From: Nematostella vectensis | Taxonomy: Eukaryota; Cnidaria; Anthozoa; Actiniaria; Edwardsiidae | Direction: 5' to 3' | Assembly: GCF_932526225.1 (NCBI RefSeq) | Contig: NC_064038.1 | Span: 5,130,741-5,194,740, forward strand | DNA: 64,000 nucleotides | In this document: positions 31,394-42,311 of the stretch, piece by piece | How positions within the stretch are numbered: the first letter of the stretch is position 1 | Layout: every line of letters starts with the position of its first letter | Notes under the pieces: generated by a model | Database searches by the model: none | Told to the model about the DNA's origin: nothing | Seen by the model: the letters and a program-made list of their open reading frames with translations, nothing else | Program-made: the position numbers and the translations under genes

Positions 31394-32824
31394 TCATCGG
31401 AACAAGAAATACGCCGCGGCCACCGCGAGTGCCGACAACCCCGCCTTGAGGGCGGTGTGGTCACTCTTTTCGCCCGGTCCGGCGGCAGTCATGCCATGCG
31501 CAGCGTGCGTATGTGGAGAGGGGGCAGGGGCCGCGCCCTCTGCGTGCACTTTCGCAGGGGCGGAAGCCTTGCTTCGCCGCCGGGACGGCACGCGGTCGAT
31601 CCCAGGGTCAGTCACGTGTTGCACCCTAGGATGCCAACCGGCCATGTTATGAGCACCGACTGGCTTCCTCTCGGTGTTGATCGCGTTTGCGCCGAGCGTC
31701 ATGGAGTCCGTGGCTTTCTGCAGCTTATTGTTGTAACCCACGACGCTTTGCGTGTTTATCACCAGATCGCTTGGCATCAGCCACACTCCTGGTGCGACCG
31801 CAAGACTCAGCCTCACCTTGGCCTCCTGCACGGCTAACTGGTACCTTTGCACGCTTTGAGCGATGTCGTTTTCTATGATCGCGTCTTCAAGCAGCGTCGT
31901 GAACTCCGCCTGCGACTCCATGGCCGGCCCACCGGCCCCCGCGATAGAGGAACGGACGTTTACCTGCGCCCCAAGCACTGTGTAGACGAACGCCTCGACC
32001 GAGCGGTCGAGTCTTCCTAGCCCTGCTCTTGTCAGCCCCTCACCTTTGGATGGCGCAAACCAGCTATATTGCACGCCCCCGTGGTCGTCGTTGCGTATGT
32101 AAACCACCTTCTTCCCACTATTGTACGTCCCACCTTCGTCGCTAAACAGATTGAGGTGGCTCGGGTACTCGTCCGCCGCCGTGTCGTAGCCACAGATCAC
32201 GTGCACGTTGCGATACTCCTCCCCCGGGTAGAACACAGACACATCGCCTAGCCCGTGGTTCCGCCCGCCTTTCCATCGGAAGTCCGGCTTACGCGGCAAA
32301 CCGAACTCTATACATAGACGCTCGAAAGCGGCCTTCTTGTAGGGGTTACCTTTTTGCGTGAACGGGCTGTCGCCAGGCAGGGGGGCGCCGAGCTCGTAGA
32401 GTATCCTCCGGGTGGTAGACGTGAAACCTTAGAAATCCCCTGATGACAGAGGGGAGCGTGGCGAAAGCGTGGTCGACTAGGGACACCCCACATCCGGCGG
32501 TTGCGCACCAGACTATCTCTTTGAATATATCTCGGACCCCAGTCGTGAATGATTTGTCCTCAGCCACGTGTATCTCTAGCTGCGTGAGTAGTGGGGTGAT
32601 GTCTGAGGCCGTGCTCTCCACGGGGGTCGCGGGCACGGCGTAGAGCAGCTTTTGCGCGAGGGTCAGAGACCTAGGGAAACCGGTTTTTTGACTTGTTCGG
32701 CTATAGCGTGTTTGATATGTTCGGCTATAGAGGCTCCCGCCGCAACTGCCGCCTTCTTCGTCTCCTCCTCCTTCCTTCGGGGAATCGCCTCCTCGTTCAG
32801 CATCCGCCAGCTTTCCCAATCCAT
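31394..32824 (-). pseudogene. Second virion-protein candidate (element B), frameshifted and with a central deletion
   Basis: The inferred start (MDWESWRMLNEEAIP) is at 32824, followed by a Lys/Glu-rich segment. A frameshift near 32680 separates this from the SLTLAQKLLYAVPAT segment, which leads into the core. B has lost about 90 bases around 32510, present in A as the stretch containing SEPSYGYWPQQLNF. The frame breaks again near 32420. The rest (32299-31394) is open and ends in a hydrophobic tail (ALAVAAAYFLFR) before TGA. The family is unknown to me but recurs in invertebrate genomes beside capsid-like genes. A minor capsid or penton-type role is suggested by context. Confidence 0.5.
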
Positions 32825-32854
32825 GCTCAGTCCTATTAAACACGAAGGCGTGCT

Positions 32855-33546
32855 ATGTTCAACACAATGGTGGTCCTACATGCCGTGTTCACCGAAGGCG
32901 AACTGACGCTCTTATTCGAGCAGCCGATAAGGCGCCCACACTTCGTGGCGCTCCGGCAGTGCTCGCTGTTTAACAGCGGGTATAATCTCGAGCGGGAGCA
33001 TCGGATAACGACCATAGCTTCCCTCCCGCCCATCGCTACTCTGCCAGCCGGGCACCACACGGCCGAGTCCATCGTGGAAACGATCAACCGCGCTGAAAGC
33101 AAGATTCTGAGCGCGAAGCTGGATCCCCTCACCGGGAGGATCGCGCTCATGTCCAAAGGCGTTGCGTTCCTGAATGCCGAGCTTTGCGCACTATTTGGCC
33201 TAGAGGCTAAAGACGATCAATTGGGGGGGGGCGGGGCCTCGCGCTGCCCGTGGGGGGGGGCCCACTTAAGGTGACTTTGCCGAAAATAGAGGCCCTCTAC
33301 ATCTTCTGCGATGTCGTTGACCGCACGCAATGCCCCGCCTTAGACGACCCTTCAAACGTTCTCGGTTGCCTAGAAACCCGCGGGAGGCCGCACGAGAAAG
33401 TCGTCTATGGGCCCGACATCCCCGTTTGTGTCGCAGCATCATCCTCTGAGTTTATCTCGAGTATCCGAATATGGATCAGGGATGACCGCGGTAGACGGGT
33501 GGACTTTAAGAGCAAGCCTGTTCGCCTCGTATTAGAGCTAACCTAG
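32855..33546 (+). pseudogene. Small beta-rich structural protein candidate (element B), frameshifted in G-runs
   Basis: It begins MFNTMVVLHAV at ATG 32855, 31 bases from the start of the divergent gene. The frame is open to about 33225, where expanded G-runs (33224-33262) shift it. It resumes at about 33265 and ends RLVLELT at 33546. The copy in A is intact. Homopolymer slippage is the evident cause, or a sequencing error in the runs could mimic it. Confidence 0.55.
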
Positions 33547-33562
33547 GTCCGACATAACAAGC

Positions 33563-34246
33563 ATGGCAAACAGCGGCGTTAGCAGCGGTGCCATATACCC
33601 CTCGCTTCCCAGCGTCTGCCCCCCGAAGGGTACGCACATGACGCCCACCGCTCCGCCAAGCATCGGCGGCGACGTGCAAAGCTTCCGACTCCAGAAAATA
33701 TGTAACACTCAGGCGGTTCTAGACAACGAGATAACGCATCATCGACAGGTGCGGAAGAGGTATAAGCGCGCCTTCGCCGTTACCCATGCTTTGTCTGTGG
33801 CATCCGGCATCGCTGCAGGGGCGCTTTCCAGCGCCGGGCTGGGGTTCTCTTTGAGTAGGATAGGGGTTCTGATCGGCGGTCCGCTGGCAGGGTTCGCTGG
33901 GCTGGTCGGTGTCGTGGGCGCGGGCGCGGGGGTAGTCTCTAGGGGTCTTACGACCAAGGTGGCTAAACACGAAGACACGATGGTTTTAGCGGAGAGTAAG
34001 AAAAACTCGATCAGCGAGCTGGTCTCTAAGGCTCTGCAGGACGGGCATATCTCAGACGAAGAGTTTCGGCTAATACTTCAGGAACAAGAGAGATACTACG
34101 CATTTAAGGCCGCTATCAGAGCTCGACACGGCCTCGCACCGCGTCAGAAAAAAAGCAGGAAAGGGCCCTTCCTGGAGACACGCGAAAAGATGAAAAAGAG
34201 GCTGCGAGAAATTCGCGAGGAGTTCGGGAGCGAGGTGTTCGAGTAG
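33563..34246 (+). CDS. Small membrane protein with charged helical tail (element B), intact
   Basis: It has 227 residues, starting 17 bases after the previous stop on the same strand. The order is a Pro/Ser-rich N-terminus, a basic helix with HHRQVRKRYKRAF, a Gly/Ala-rich hydrophobic hairpin (about residues 75-125), and a charged helical region with KNSISELVSKALQDGH and SDEEFRLIL. The tail is very basic, then acidic. This arrangement is common in proteins beside capsid-like genes in cnidarian genomes. A viral membrane or virion protein is plausible, but no activity can be assigned. Its stop coincides with the inner edge of the right terminal repeat. Confidence 0.65.
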   Translation: MANSGVSSGAIYPSLPSVCPPKGTHMTPTAPPSIGGDVQSFRLQKICNTQAVLDNEITHHRQVRKRYKRAFAVTHALSVASGIAAGALSSAGLGFSLSRIGVLIGGPLAGFAGLVGVVGAGAGVVSRGLTTKVAKHEDTMVLAESKKNSISELVSKALQDGHISDEEFRLILQEQERYYAFKAAIRARHGLAPRQKKSRKGPFLETREKMKKRLREIREEFGSEVFE

Positions 34247-34702
34247 AACTCAGGTTTAAAAGCCACGCCAGCGGCTTTGAATTTACGGCCGAAAAACGGT
34301 TATTCCGCGCTCCGTAGGTTGGCGGCCCTCCTCGTTTTCGCGGCCCTAGCACACGTCCCCGACACCATCGCTATTTACCCATCTACGCGGAGTGTGTTTT
34401 GCGTAGACCAACCCATCTACGCAAACCGCGCCCGGCCTACATGAGCAAATGCCCCAAAGTGTCGTGTACGCGAACCGCGCCCGGCCTACATGAGCGATTG
34501 CCCCAAAAAAGTCGTGTACGCGAACCGCGCCCGGCCTACATGAACAATTGCCCTAACTATTTATGTACGTGAAACATTATATGTTTGATATACATAGAAG
34601 GGGAATAGCTCGTAGAATTGCGGGAATAGACGGGGCTGGGGGTCGGAGGGGCCCGCAGCGGCCCCCAGGGGGGTTTCACTCAAACCACCCAGTCCCCCCC
34701 CC
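34240..34702. repeat. Right terminal inverted repeat of element B
   Basis: It is the inverted counterpart of 22188-22815, with three ~50-base units carrying CGAACCGCGCCCGGCCTACAT and a terminal run of nine C. It shares the GCGGAGTGTGTTTTGCGTAGA module with elements A and C. Confidence 0.85.
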
Positions 34703-34708
34703 AACATG
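34703..34708. repeat. Target-site duplication AACATG, right copy (element B)
   Basis: It is identical to 22182-22187. Host sequence resumes at once with the ATTATTGCTTTTCAATA theme found after both unoccupied sites. Confidence 0.9.
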
Positions 34709-35917
34709 AAATATTATTGCTTTTCAATATATTTTTTTTTCAATTTTATCCATCTGGATCTTGTTTTAATTGTACAACTTTTTTCTTTTTGCGTTATGCC
34801 GTAGGTGTCCAATTATCTTGGAACCACTTTCTTTTGACTTACAAAGAAATTTGTTTGTTTCATGTTCGGTAAAAACCCGCGAGTAAAAACCTTCACTTTT
34901 CAAGGTTAACAAGCCTTTAAGGGGCAGCGTTATTCTACTGCGCATGTCTGGAGTCGGTGTTTATTTTAGGCTTTTGAGGGGCCGTCCACACTAACACGGA
35001 TTCGTTTGAATCCGTATTTTTGATACGTTTAGGCCTTCCGTGCACACTAACACTGGGGTAGGATCTAGCGAATCCGGATACTTTAAAAAAACGCTGTCGA
35101 AAGTGAATCAAAATATATCCATATACTTTGGTCCGTTGTGTAGACGGTCGAATTCGTGTCAAACTGTAAACGATGACGTCATCTCGCAGGCTCGTCTGCT
35201 TCTATGAGCATGCGCATAAAAAAAAGTACGTCACGCCGTACCGTGTTAGTGTGGACGACTGCATCCAAGCGAAAACCCTGCGAAAACGATAGTGTGGACG
35301 CAAATCAAGTGATCCGCTTTCGGCGAAACGAATCCGGATACTTTTGAATATCCGTGCTAGTGTGATCGACCCGCGCGATAACACCTTATTTAGATGCGGA
35401 ATTATTACCAAGGTCCGATAAGGACGAAAATGAAGAAGTTAAACGTTTCACAATTCATTTTAGTGTTGAGTTTAGAGCTTTTGCAATAATTGAATTCTTT
35501 TTTATAACATGAGCACTTTTAAGCGAACTTTTAATTCTCTTTATACAACAAGATCTGTTTCTATTGAAATGTAAATTCCCTTTTCAGCGAACTTTTAATT
35601 CTCTTTATACAACATGATCTGTTTTGAGCGAAATGTGAATTCTCTTTTATAACATGAGCACTATTAAAAGAACTTTTAATTATTTTCTACAACATGATCT
35701 GTTTCTAGCGAACTGTGCACCCTCTTTCTCAGCCCCTATTCCTAGTGTGTACTGTGAATTGTCTCTAAAACATAATCCCTATCCCATGAACTGTGCATCT
35801 CTTTATTTTGTGCGCTTCATCTGTAATTCTTGTCCTTCAACAGTGTCTATAAGAATAATATATTTAAATTTATATAATTAGAAAACAAACTGTAATAATA
35901 CGATACGTAATAATACG

Positions 35918-36023
<106 letters not shown>

Positions 36024-36216
36024 GATAATAATTGATGCAATTTTATCCGTTAAATTTCTTCTTGAATTAGTGAACTGGTTGTTTAATCATTTGATAGCTT
36101 AATATGCCATTAATCGGCTCCTCCTGGCATAAGAAAGAACACACTTATAATATCCCAATCATGATAATCCTGCCATACCCTACACCCCACCTTGTAGATG
36201 AATGAACGGAACACAA

Positions 36217-36369
36217 TTAGTCCGCGTCATAACCATACACTTCCATTCTCAGTGCACAGTATCCTTTGCACGTGACGGTAGTGATCCTCAGGAGTTTTGT
36301 CTTGATTGGTAGTGGGAGGACAGTATCTACCACCTGGTGACGATTGGTTACACCTACAACTTGGAATAC
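36217..36369 (-). CDS. Last exon of the F5/8C-domain gene, copy 1
   Basis: 51 codons follow a CAG acceptor at 36370-36371 and end in TAA at 36217-36219. The exon supplies the C-terminal strands of an F5/8 type C (discoidin) domain: LPIKTKLLRITTVTC corresponds to the usual pIkaRyiRi strand, and ALRMEVYGYDAD to the typical LRmElyG end. The homologue at 57419-57571 differs by a few residues. Confidence 0.75.
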   Translation of the reverse strand, partial: VFQVVGVTNRHQVVDTVLPLPIKTKLLRITTVTCKGYCALRMEVYGYDAD

Positions 36370-36498
36370 CTGGTGAAAAACATTCCAGTACATGTTACTC
36401 ATCAAGTGCTTCAAGTCCATCCAGGTCCTGGTCCTATGTCTGATGGTCCGACTACCAACCTCCATCCTTTAACACTTTCAAGGTTGTAATCATGTTGA

Positions 36499-38266
36499 CT
36501 AATGGTCTGACAAATACCTTGTCACATCTCCCTCCTCGTACACTGACCAGGCAGTACCATACAGACTGATGGTCCGACCATTACATACCTTGTCAACCCG
36601 ACCCTCTTGGTACACTGTCCAGGCAGTACCATACAGACTGATGGTCTGACCATTACATACCTTGTTAACACCTCCCTCCTGGTACACTGACCAGGCAGTA
36701 CCATACAGACTGATGGTCTGACCATTACATACCTTGTTAACACCTCCCTCCTGGTACACTGACCAGGCAGTACCATACAGACTGATGGTCTGACCATTAC
36801 ATACCTTGTTAACACCTCCCTCCTGGTACACTGACCAGGCAGTACCATACAGACTGATGGTCTGACCATTACATACCTTGTCAACACCTTCCTCCTGGTA
36901 CACTGACCAGGCAGTACCATACAGACTGATGGTCCAACCATTACATACCTTGTCAACACCTGCCTTTTGGTACACTGTCCAGGCAGTACCATACAGACTG
37001 ATCGTCCAACCGTTACATACCTTGTCAACACCTCCATCTTGGTACACTGACCAGGCAGTACCATACAGACTGATGGTCTGACCATTACATACCTTGTCAA
37101 CACCTCCATCTTGGTACACTGACCAGGCAGTACCATACAGACTGATGGTCTGACCATTACATACCTTGTCAACACCTCCCTCTTGGTACACTGACCAGGT
37201 GGTACCATACAGACTGATGGTCTGACCATTACATACCTTGTCAACACCTCCCTCTTGGTACACTGACCAGGTGGTACCATACAGACTGATGGTCTGACCA
37301 TTACATACCTTGTCAACACCTCCCTCTTGGTACACTGACCAGGCAGTACCATACAGACTGATGGTCTGACCATTACATACTTTGTCAACATCTCCCTCCT
37401 GGTACACTGACCAGGCAGTACCATACAGACTGATGGTCTGACCATTACATACTTTGTCAACATCTCCCTCCTGGTACACTGACCAGGCAGTACCATACAG
37501 ACTGATGGTCTGACCGTTACATACCTTGTCAACACCTCCCTCCTGGTACACTGACCAGGCAGTACCATACAGACTGATGGTCCAACCATTACATACCTTG
37601 TCAACACCTGCCTTTTGGTACACTGACCAGGCAGTACCATACAGACTGATAGTCCAGCCATCCATCCCATGTCAACACCTCCCTCCTGGTACACTGTCCA
37701 GGCAGTACCATACAGACTGATGGTCTGACCATTACATACCTTGTCAACACCTCCCTCCTGGTACACTGACCAGGCAGTACCATACAGACTGATGGTCTGA
37801 CCATTACATACCTTGTTAACACCTCCCTCCTGGTACACTGACCAGGCAGTACCATACAGACTGATGGTCTGACCATTACATACCTTGTCAACATCTCCCT
37901 CCTGGTACACTATCCAGGCAGTACCATACAGACTGATTGTCTGACCATTACGTACCTTTTCAACACCTCCCTCCTGGTACACTTTCCAGTTAGTTCCGTC
38001 CAGGCTGTAGCTGATGGTAAAGCTTGTTATCCATCTGTCGAGTCCATATCTTCCCTGTGTTGCCACTTTGGTGACTATCACAAGTCGATTAAGGTCAATC
38101 TGTATCCGTTCCCCAGATGCAAATCCTTGTGCCATCCAGGCTCCCAAACCCACCAATATGTTCAAGCGTGCGTGCTTTCCCATAGACATATAGTCGTAAT
38201 AAGAGCTCTGGGTGATTTGGTCGTCTTTGATTCTGCCATCTTCCATCCCAAGAGCTCGAGCTTCCT
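36499..38266 (-). pseudogene. F5/8C-domain exon with ~20-unit internal 24-residue expansion, copy 1
   Basis: The exon starts after a CAG acceptor at 38267. Residues at the start (ALGMEDGRIKDDQITQSSYY) are a classic F5/8C N-terminus, followed by the RIQIDL and FTISYSLDGTNWKVYQE strands. After the last of these a 72-bp unit is repeated about twenty times (VYQEGGVDKVCNGQTISLYG per unit), all open. Near 37665 a shortened unit shifts the frame, so the second half of the array is read out of frame from the domain start. The exon ends in the array without completing the domain, which the last exon would finish. F5/8C domains bind sugars or lipids outside cells. Whether this expanded version folds is doubtful. 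Confidence 0.65.
36520..37985 (-). repeat. 72-bp tandem array inside the F5/8C exon, copy 1 (~20 units)
   Basis: Units carry CAGTACCATACAGACTGATG, then a GTC(TG/CA)ACCATTACATACC step and CTCCCTCCTGGTACACTG on the plus strand. The unit length is a multiple of three, and one 67-69-bp unit near 37665 is the only frame-changing one. Copy 2 has about ten units at 57725-58470. The unit derives from the exon itself. Confidence 0.95.
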
Positions 38267-38425
38267 CTGTTAAGATTACATTGAGCCTCATCAGTATAAT
38301 TCAATGCATCACGAGTTAAATGCCTCTGTTATTACATTTCCATTAGAATGTTAGTACTATTTAAATATACAAATTGACTCGTCGGCCTTCAATTTAGAAA
38401 ATACTTTATTATGTTTATGTCATAC

Positions 38426-38540
38426 TTATGATGTCGCAATTCTCTCCGATAAATCCGTCATCGCAGACACACGTGTAGGTATCGTCGTGTTTGCTGGTGT
38501 GACATGTTCCATTCTTACACGGCTTGTGCTCACATGCGCT
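38426..38540 (-). CDS. EGF-like domain exon, copy 1
   Basis: The exon is bounded by CAG (38541-38542 in reverse) and a GTATGA donor. It encodes CEHKPCKNGTCH and then YTCVCDDGFIGENCD, which is the six-cysteine EGF pattern with the final G.NC spacing. It precedes the F5/8C exon and would follow the PAN exon, giving a secreted PAN-EGF-F5/8C protein. Confidence 0.8.
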
Positions 38541-38946
38541 CTGCAAAATATACAATTGTGTAAAGAGCCTGTCAGGAATATTATTATACAACGACGGCTT
38601 TTACAACGAGATTGGAAAAAAGTATGCGGCTTGGTTGTGGTTGGGTTGAAAACGTCTGAAATGTTTCAGACAGAACGCATTTTCACGTGCTTCTATAGAA
38701 TATTGAATGAAATTCCATTGTTTTCTGCTGTCGTCGTCCATTTTGCCGTCGTCGTTTTTTCAAGGTCGCTGGTGGTTACAGCATTTTGATGTCATTTTTC
38801 GTCAAAAGTCTTGACTGAAATCACTTTTCCGTTGTAAAAACAAAACAAAAGATGGACCTAACTTTGTTTGAGCCTCTTTCCTTTATCAATCGACTCAGAA
38901 CTTAGAATAGATATTCCCTGATAAATTTCTGTAATGACATAAAAAA

Positions 38947-39053
38947 TCATCCTCGGGGACCCAGGGCGATGCCGAGAACCGAATCGAGAGTTCGCGCGTA
39001 GAAGAAAAAGACGTCTCGCTGGTCTCCAAGTCGCCATGGGTCCCCGAGGATGA
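38947..39053. repeat. 107-bp MITE-like element with perfect 17-bp inverted ends
   Basis: The arms are TCATCCTCGGGGACCCA (38947-38963) and its exact complement (39037-39053). The copy-2 locus has related sequence at 59425-59610 with two diverged CGGGGACCCAGGGCGAT blocks. The interior is GC-richer than the flanks. The target duplication is not clear. Confidence 0.7.
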
Positions 39054-40651
39054 GGAAAAATTACCGAATAACGTTACAGCGTATCCTGAACAACAGTCAC
39101 GCAACCGAGACCCGTCTCGTTGCCTTCCTGTTCCAGCGGAGAGCAATAGTTTTGTAGCAATAGTATGACCGCACGCGGGGAATGGGAACAAAGGATGGGG
39201 AGGAAGGAGTTTCCTTCCCATTCTTCCCATTCTATGTGCGGTCATAATCTTATCTCGCTTTCTATTTCCACGGAAATCTTTCCCACGAATTTGTATATTT
39301 TGTTGTTGATAGCACGCTGTGATGTCATCTGTTCTTAAAGAACAGTGTGTTGTAATTTGTGACTTCAAATTGAAATTGCTTCTTTCTAGTTGGCTTTGAT
39401 TCTTTCAATTACATTGGCTTTTAGTTTGGAATCATAATCAAGTTAGTGCATTACGGCACATATTTTTGGTATGTTTGCTCCACTATAAAATGTTCTGCAG
39501 ATTCGTATGATATTGTATTTTTCAATAGCCAGCTTTGCTCTTGTGAAAACTGTAAATCTTCCCCCATGAGTAGTAAACTAGTAAATTGTACGGAGACTTC
39601 TTAAACGACGAGGTAAATTCCTAAATAGGAATGGATAACTAATCTCAAGTCATGTTATTCACTCACGATTATTTACTGATCACTGATGTAGTAAATTAAA
39701 TCGTGCCATAGAACTGTCATTTTCTGCTTTTTGCTGTATTTCTCAAGGAAGCTAAATTATTCAACAGATAACAAAACAACACACAAAAACAGAGTTGCGC
39801 TAACTGGTGATTTCTCTAGACGACTAAGCTATATCGATAAAGCGCATTTTTTATAAGTTTCCCGTACTTTTTAGCACTCTTCGTAAACTATGTGGTTTTA
39901 TAGGTATCGATCGTGCATGTGAAAATCGTTGTTTAATCATTGTATATCAGTGTGGTGTGGTAATTGTGTAAGCAAAATAAACTCATAACTGGGCAAACAA
40001 ATGCCACATCTTAAATAATTTATAAATCCAAGTATTAAATTTCAGTTCAGTGTAAATTGAACTTCAGTGTGTCAATACTACTCAGACATACGAAACTGTG
40101 TAATGCGCAAGCATTTTTACTCCATTAAAACTTTTTAAAAATAATTTTTAAATTAAAAAAATTATTTTTTTCGTGGTCTTGTATCCATCAAATCCAGCGC
40201 TCTGATTGGCTCTCGTGAGGTCCGGTATCTTACGATCCGGACCCCGCGACAAAGCGAAAGAAGACATTTCTACGATCATTTCGAGTTGAGAACGACGTAT
40301 AAATTTGAACTGAATTATTTCACAAAATTGTTGGTCAAAACTTAGAGGATGTCTTCTTTGGTGGTTCTGTATTTCTGGAGGATTAAAAGCGTTGTGTGGA
40401 ATACAAAATGGAGCTAAGGGTCGGTCCCTATCGTGAAATACCGTGACCTCGGTCTTGAAAATACTGACCTCGGCCTTCAATAAAATAATACAAGACAGTA
40501 ATTGTTTTCCTGCCCAAAAATAGTTAAAAGTAGCGTGCACGATCCTGGCTTTTGTTGATCGAAAACGTAACATTACAAAACGCAAAATTAAAAATAAGAA
40601 ATATAGACGTTTATTTACTTATTTACATTCTCTATAACAGATCATTTTTAA

Positions 40652-41686
40652 GAAGCGCTCCGTTAATCCATTCAAGATGAAATGCAATACTCAAAAAAAT
40701 GTTTTTTCAATAATTTGTCTATAGACTTATATTTGTCTCCTGATTACAAAAATGTGTTTCTTTTTAAAATCGAACGAATATTAAATATTTTATGGATTTT
40801 TCCTTATTTTTCTCGGCTTGACCCCGAAAAACACTACAAAATTTGAACGAAATATCGCTACCTGCAGCGCGAAAAATATATAAACAGCGCAGAAACCCAA
40901 CAACACCACAGGAGGCAACCAGGATATGTGATCTCAATATTATTTTAATCTTAGCTTAATCCAGTTAAAAAAGAATATTTGACAAATTTTCTCAAATATA
41001 GCCTCGCATCCATCATTTTGCACGATCATTTTGCACAATTTGTCGGTCAAACCGACAAATTGAGGCCTTAAAAGTCGCATCTGGTACATTGCTCTATCAA
41101 AAATGGTCATTTTTCCTGAAAGGACAGTCACTTACTTGCCTAGAATCTGAAATAAAATTTTGGGGATAATAAAATCCGGAGCGCTGAGAGCGCCAAGAAG
41201 ATACCACACTTCACAGGTTATTGACCTTTCAAACTTGGGCCAACTGTGACACCAACATCTGAATTGGCAGGGAAATTTGGCTTTTGCCGACGCTCCCACC
41301 TCGAAACAACGCTGAAAACAAATTTCAGGACCAATAAATATGTGTGTTATCACTTGCATTCTTCGTTGTGCGAGATGATTTAGGCAAAACACGTATTTGA
41401 ATGAGTATTTGAATAGATTATAACTAGTCTTGCGTAATGTTTGTGTCCAAACAATTCGTAACATAGATAAAAACAACAAATTAAGTGGTATCGAATTTTC
41501 CTCACCTCAGCTTGGGAAAGTACTTGATAGGCATCGTTTTTTTATCAATGCTTGTTCCTCTACAAACGAATAAAATCCCTTTTAACTCGCTTCGGCTTGC
41601 GATCTCGGAATGTTTTTCATGGTGCTTCCACGTGACCGGCAGTGCACACAGGAGTCCCAAAGTTTCTCAAACACAATGCAAAAAAA
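40652..41686. repeat. Foldback left arm, outer part
   Basis: It is the inverted match of about 53411-54417. It includes a local palindrome AATTTGTCGGT..ACCGACAAATT (near 41037-41064) and, on the minus strand, exon-like text (GASAKAKFPCQF) also present in the right arm. It ends in an A-run where the Helentron is inserted. Confidence 0.9.
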
Positions 41687-41689
41687 TAG

Positions 41690-41704
41690 GCAGTCAAAGA
41701 CTGC
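41690..41704 (-). other. Helentron 3'-terminal stem-loop
   Basis: GCAGTC-AAA-GACTGC forms a 6-bp stem with a 3-base loop, three bases from the element boundary. Helitrons carry a hairpin just before their 3' end that signals termination of rolling-circle transfer. Confidence 0.8.
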
Positions 41705-41749
41705 ATGTGACTCAAGGTATAATGCATAAGAAACGTAAAGAGTAGAGAC

Positions 41750-42311
41750 TTTAGTGTAGGTCTTAGCATAGTGAATTGTTTTTGAAGAAGTTAGAATTTA
41801 CAGTGTAAGCATAAGAAACAGAAAGATGTGAAAAATTAGGTTGTGTGGCTAAACACCATAAAAATGTTCAATTTTGCAAAATATAAACATTTTATTTCCA
41901 CTTCAATATAAATATATAACGTGAATACAATTTTTGTGGCTTTTCAAAAATATTGATATAGTTATAATATGAACAGTAACATCTTATATAAAAATATATT
42001 CAATAAAATCCCTTTAAAATAATATTTGTCTGTACTTTTACTCTATTTTGTAATATAATTGTGAAATGTTTGTTGATTAGAAACAATATATCATGGATGG
42101 TCTTGGTTGACCAATAACTAGATTTTGGCTTATACAATATGATCAATATGAGTTGAATATCAGCAAGACCATTGTACACAGTCATCTAGATACAATATGA
42201 ACAAGAACAATAATGCTGGTTCCAGTTTTACAACTAAACGAACTCTAAATTTAACTTTTTTGAATGAAAAGCAGAGAATATCAGACATTATGCCTGTAGT
42301 TCAACAAAAAC
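41750..42311. other. Helentron 3' region without genes
   Basis: AT-rich sequence between the RPA-like stop and the 3' hairpin. No open frame with protein-like composition is seen. Confidence 0.6.

Larger units (their letters stand above)
22188..34702. mobile_element. Element B: complete 12.5-kb Polinton-like endogenous viral element
   Basis: Both ends are visible: nine G at the left, nine C at the right, then inverted repeats and a 6-base AACATG duplication. The gene order is Cys-rich protein (+), replicase (+), integrase (-), small protein (-), packaging ATPase (-), capsid candidate (-), coiled-coil membrane protein (+), second virion-protein candidate (-), beta-rich protein (+) and membrane protein (+). 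Integrase, ATPase and capsid together with 6-base duplications place it with the Polinton/Maverick and Polinton-like group. I found no adenovirus-type protease. The DNA polymerase region is joined to an SF1 helicase and an HNH domain, unlike the protein-primed polymerase of classic Polintons. Multiple stops and frameshifts make this copy inactive. Confidence 0.9.

Noticed and set aside
22188-34702. Classic Maverick/Polinton with adenovirus-type protease and protein-primed polymerase
   Set aside because: I found no protease-like frame, and the polymerase region is fused to SF1 helicase and HNH parts, so only the broader Polinton-like label is supported.
36878-37720. Plus-strand open frames within the 72-bp array
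   Set aside because: They are shadows of the minus-strand F5/8C exon repeat. The unit length being a multiple of three keeps other frames open.
40148-40585. 145-codon minus-strand frame
   Set aside because: It lies in intron sequence of the duplicated locus, and the matching intron at 7740-7866 does not preserve it.
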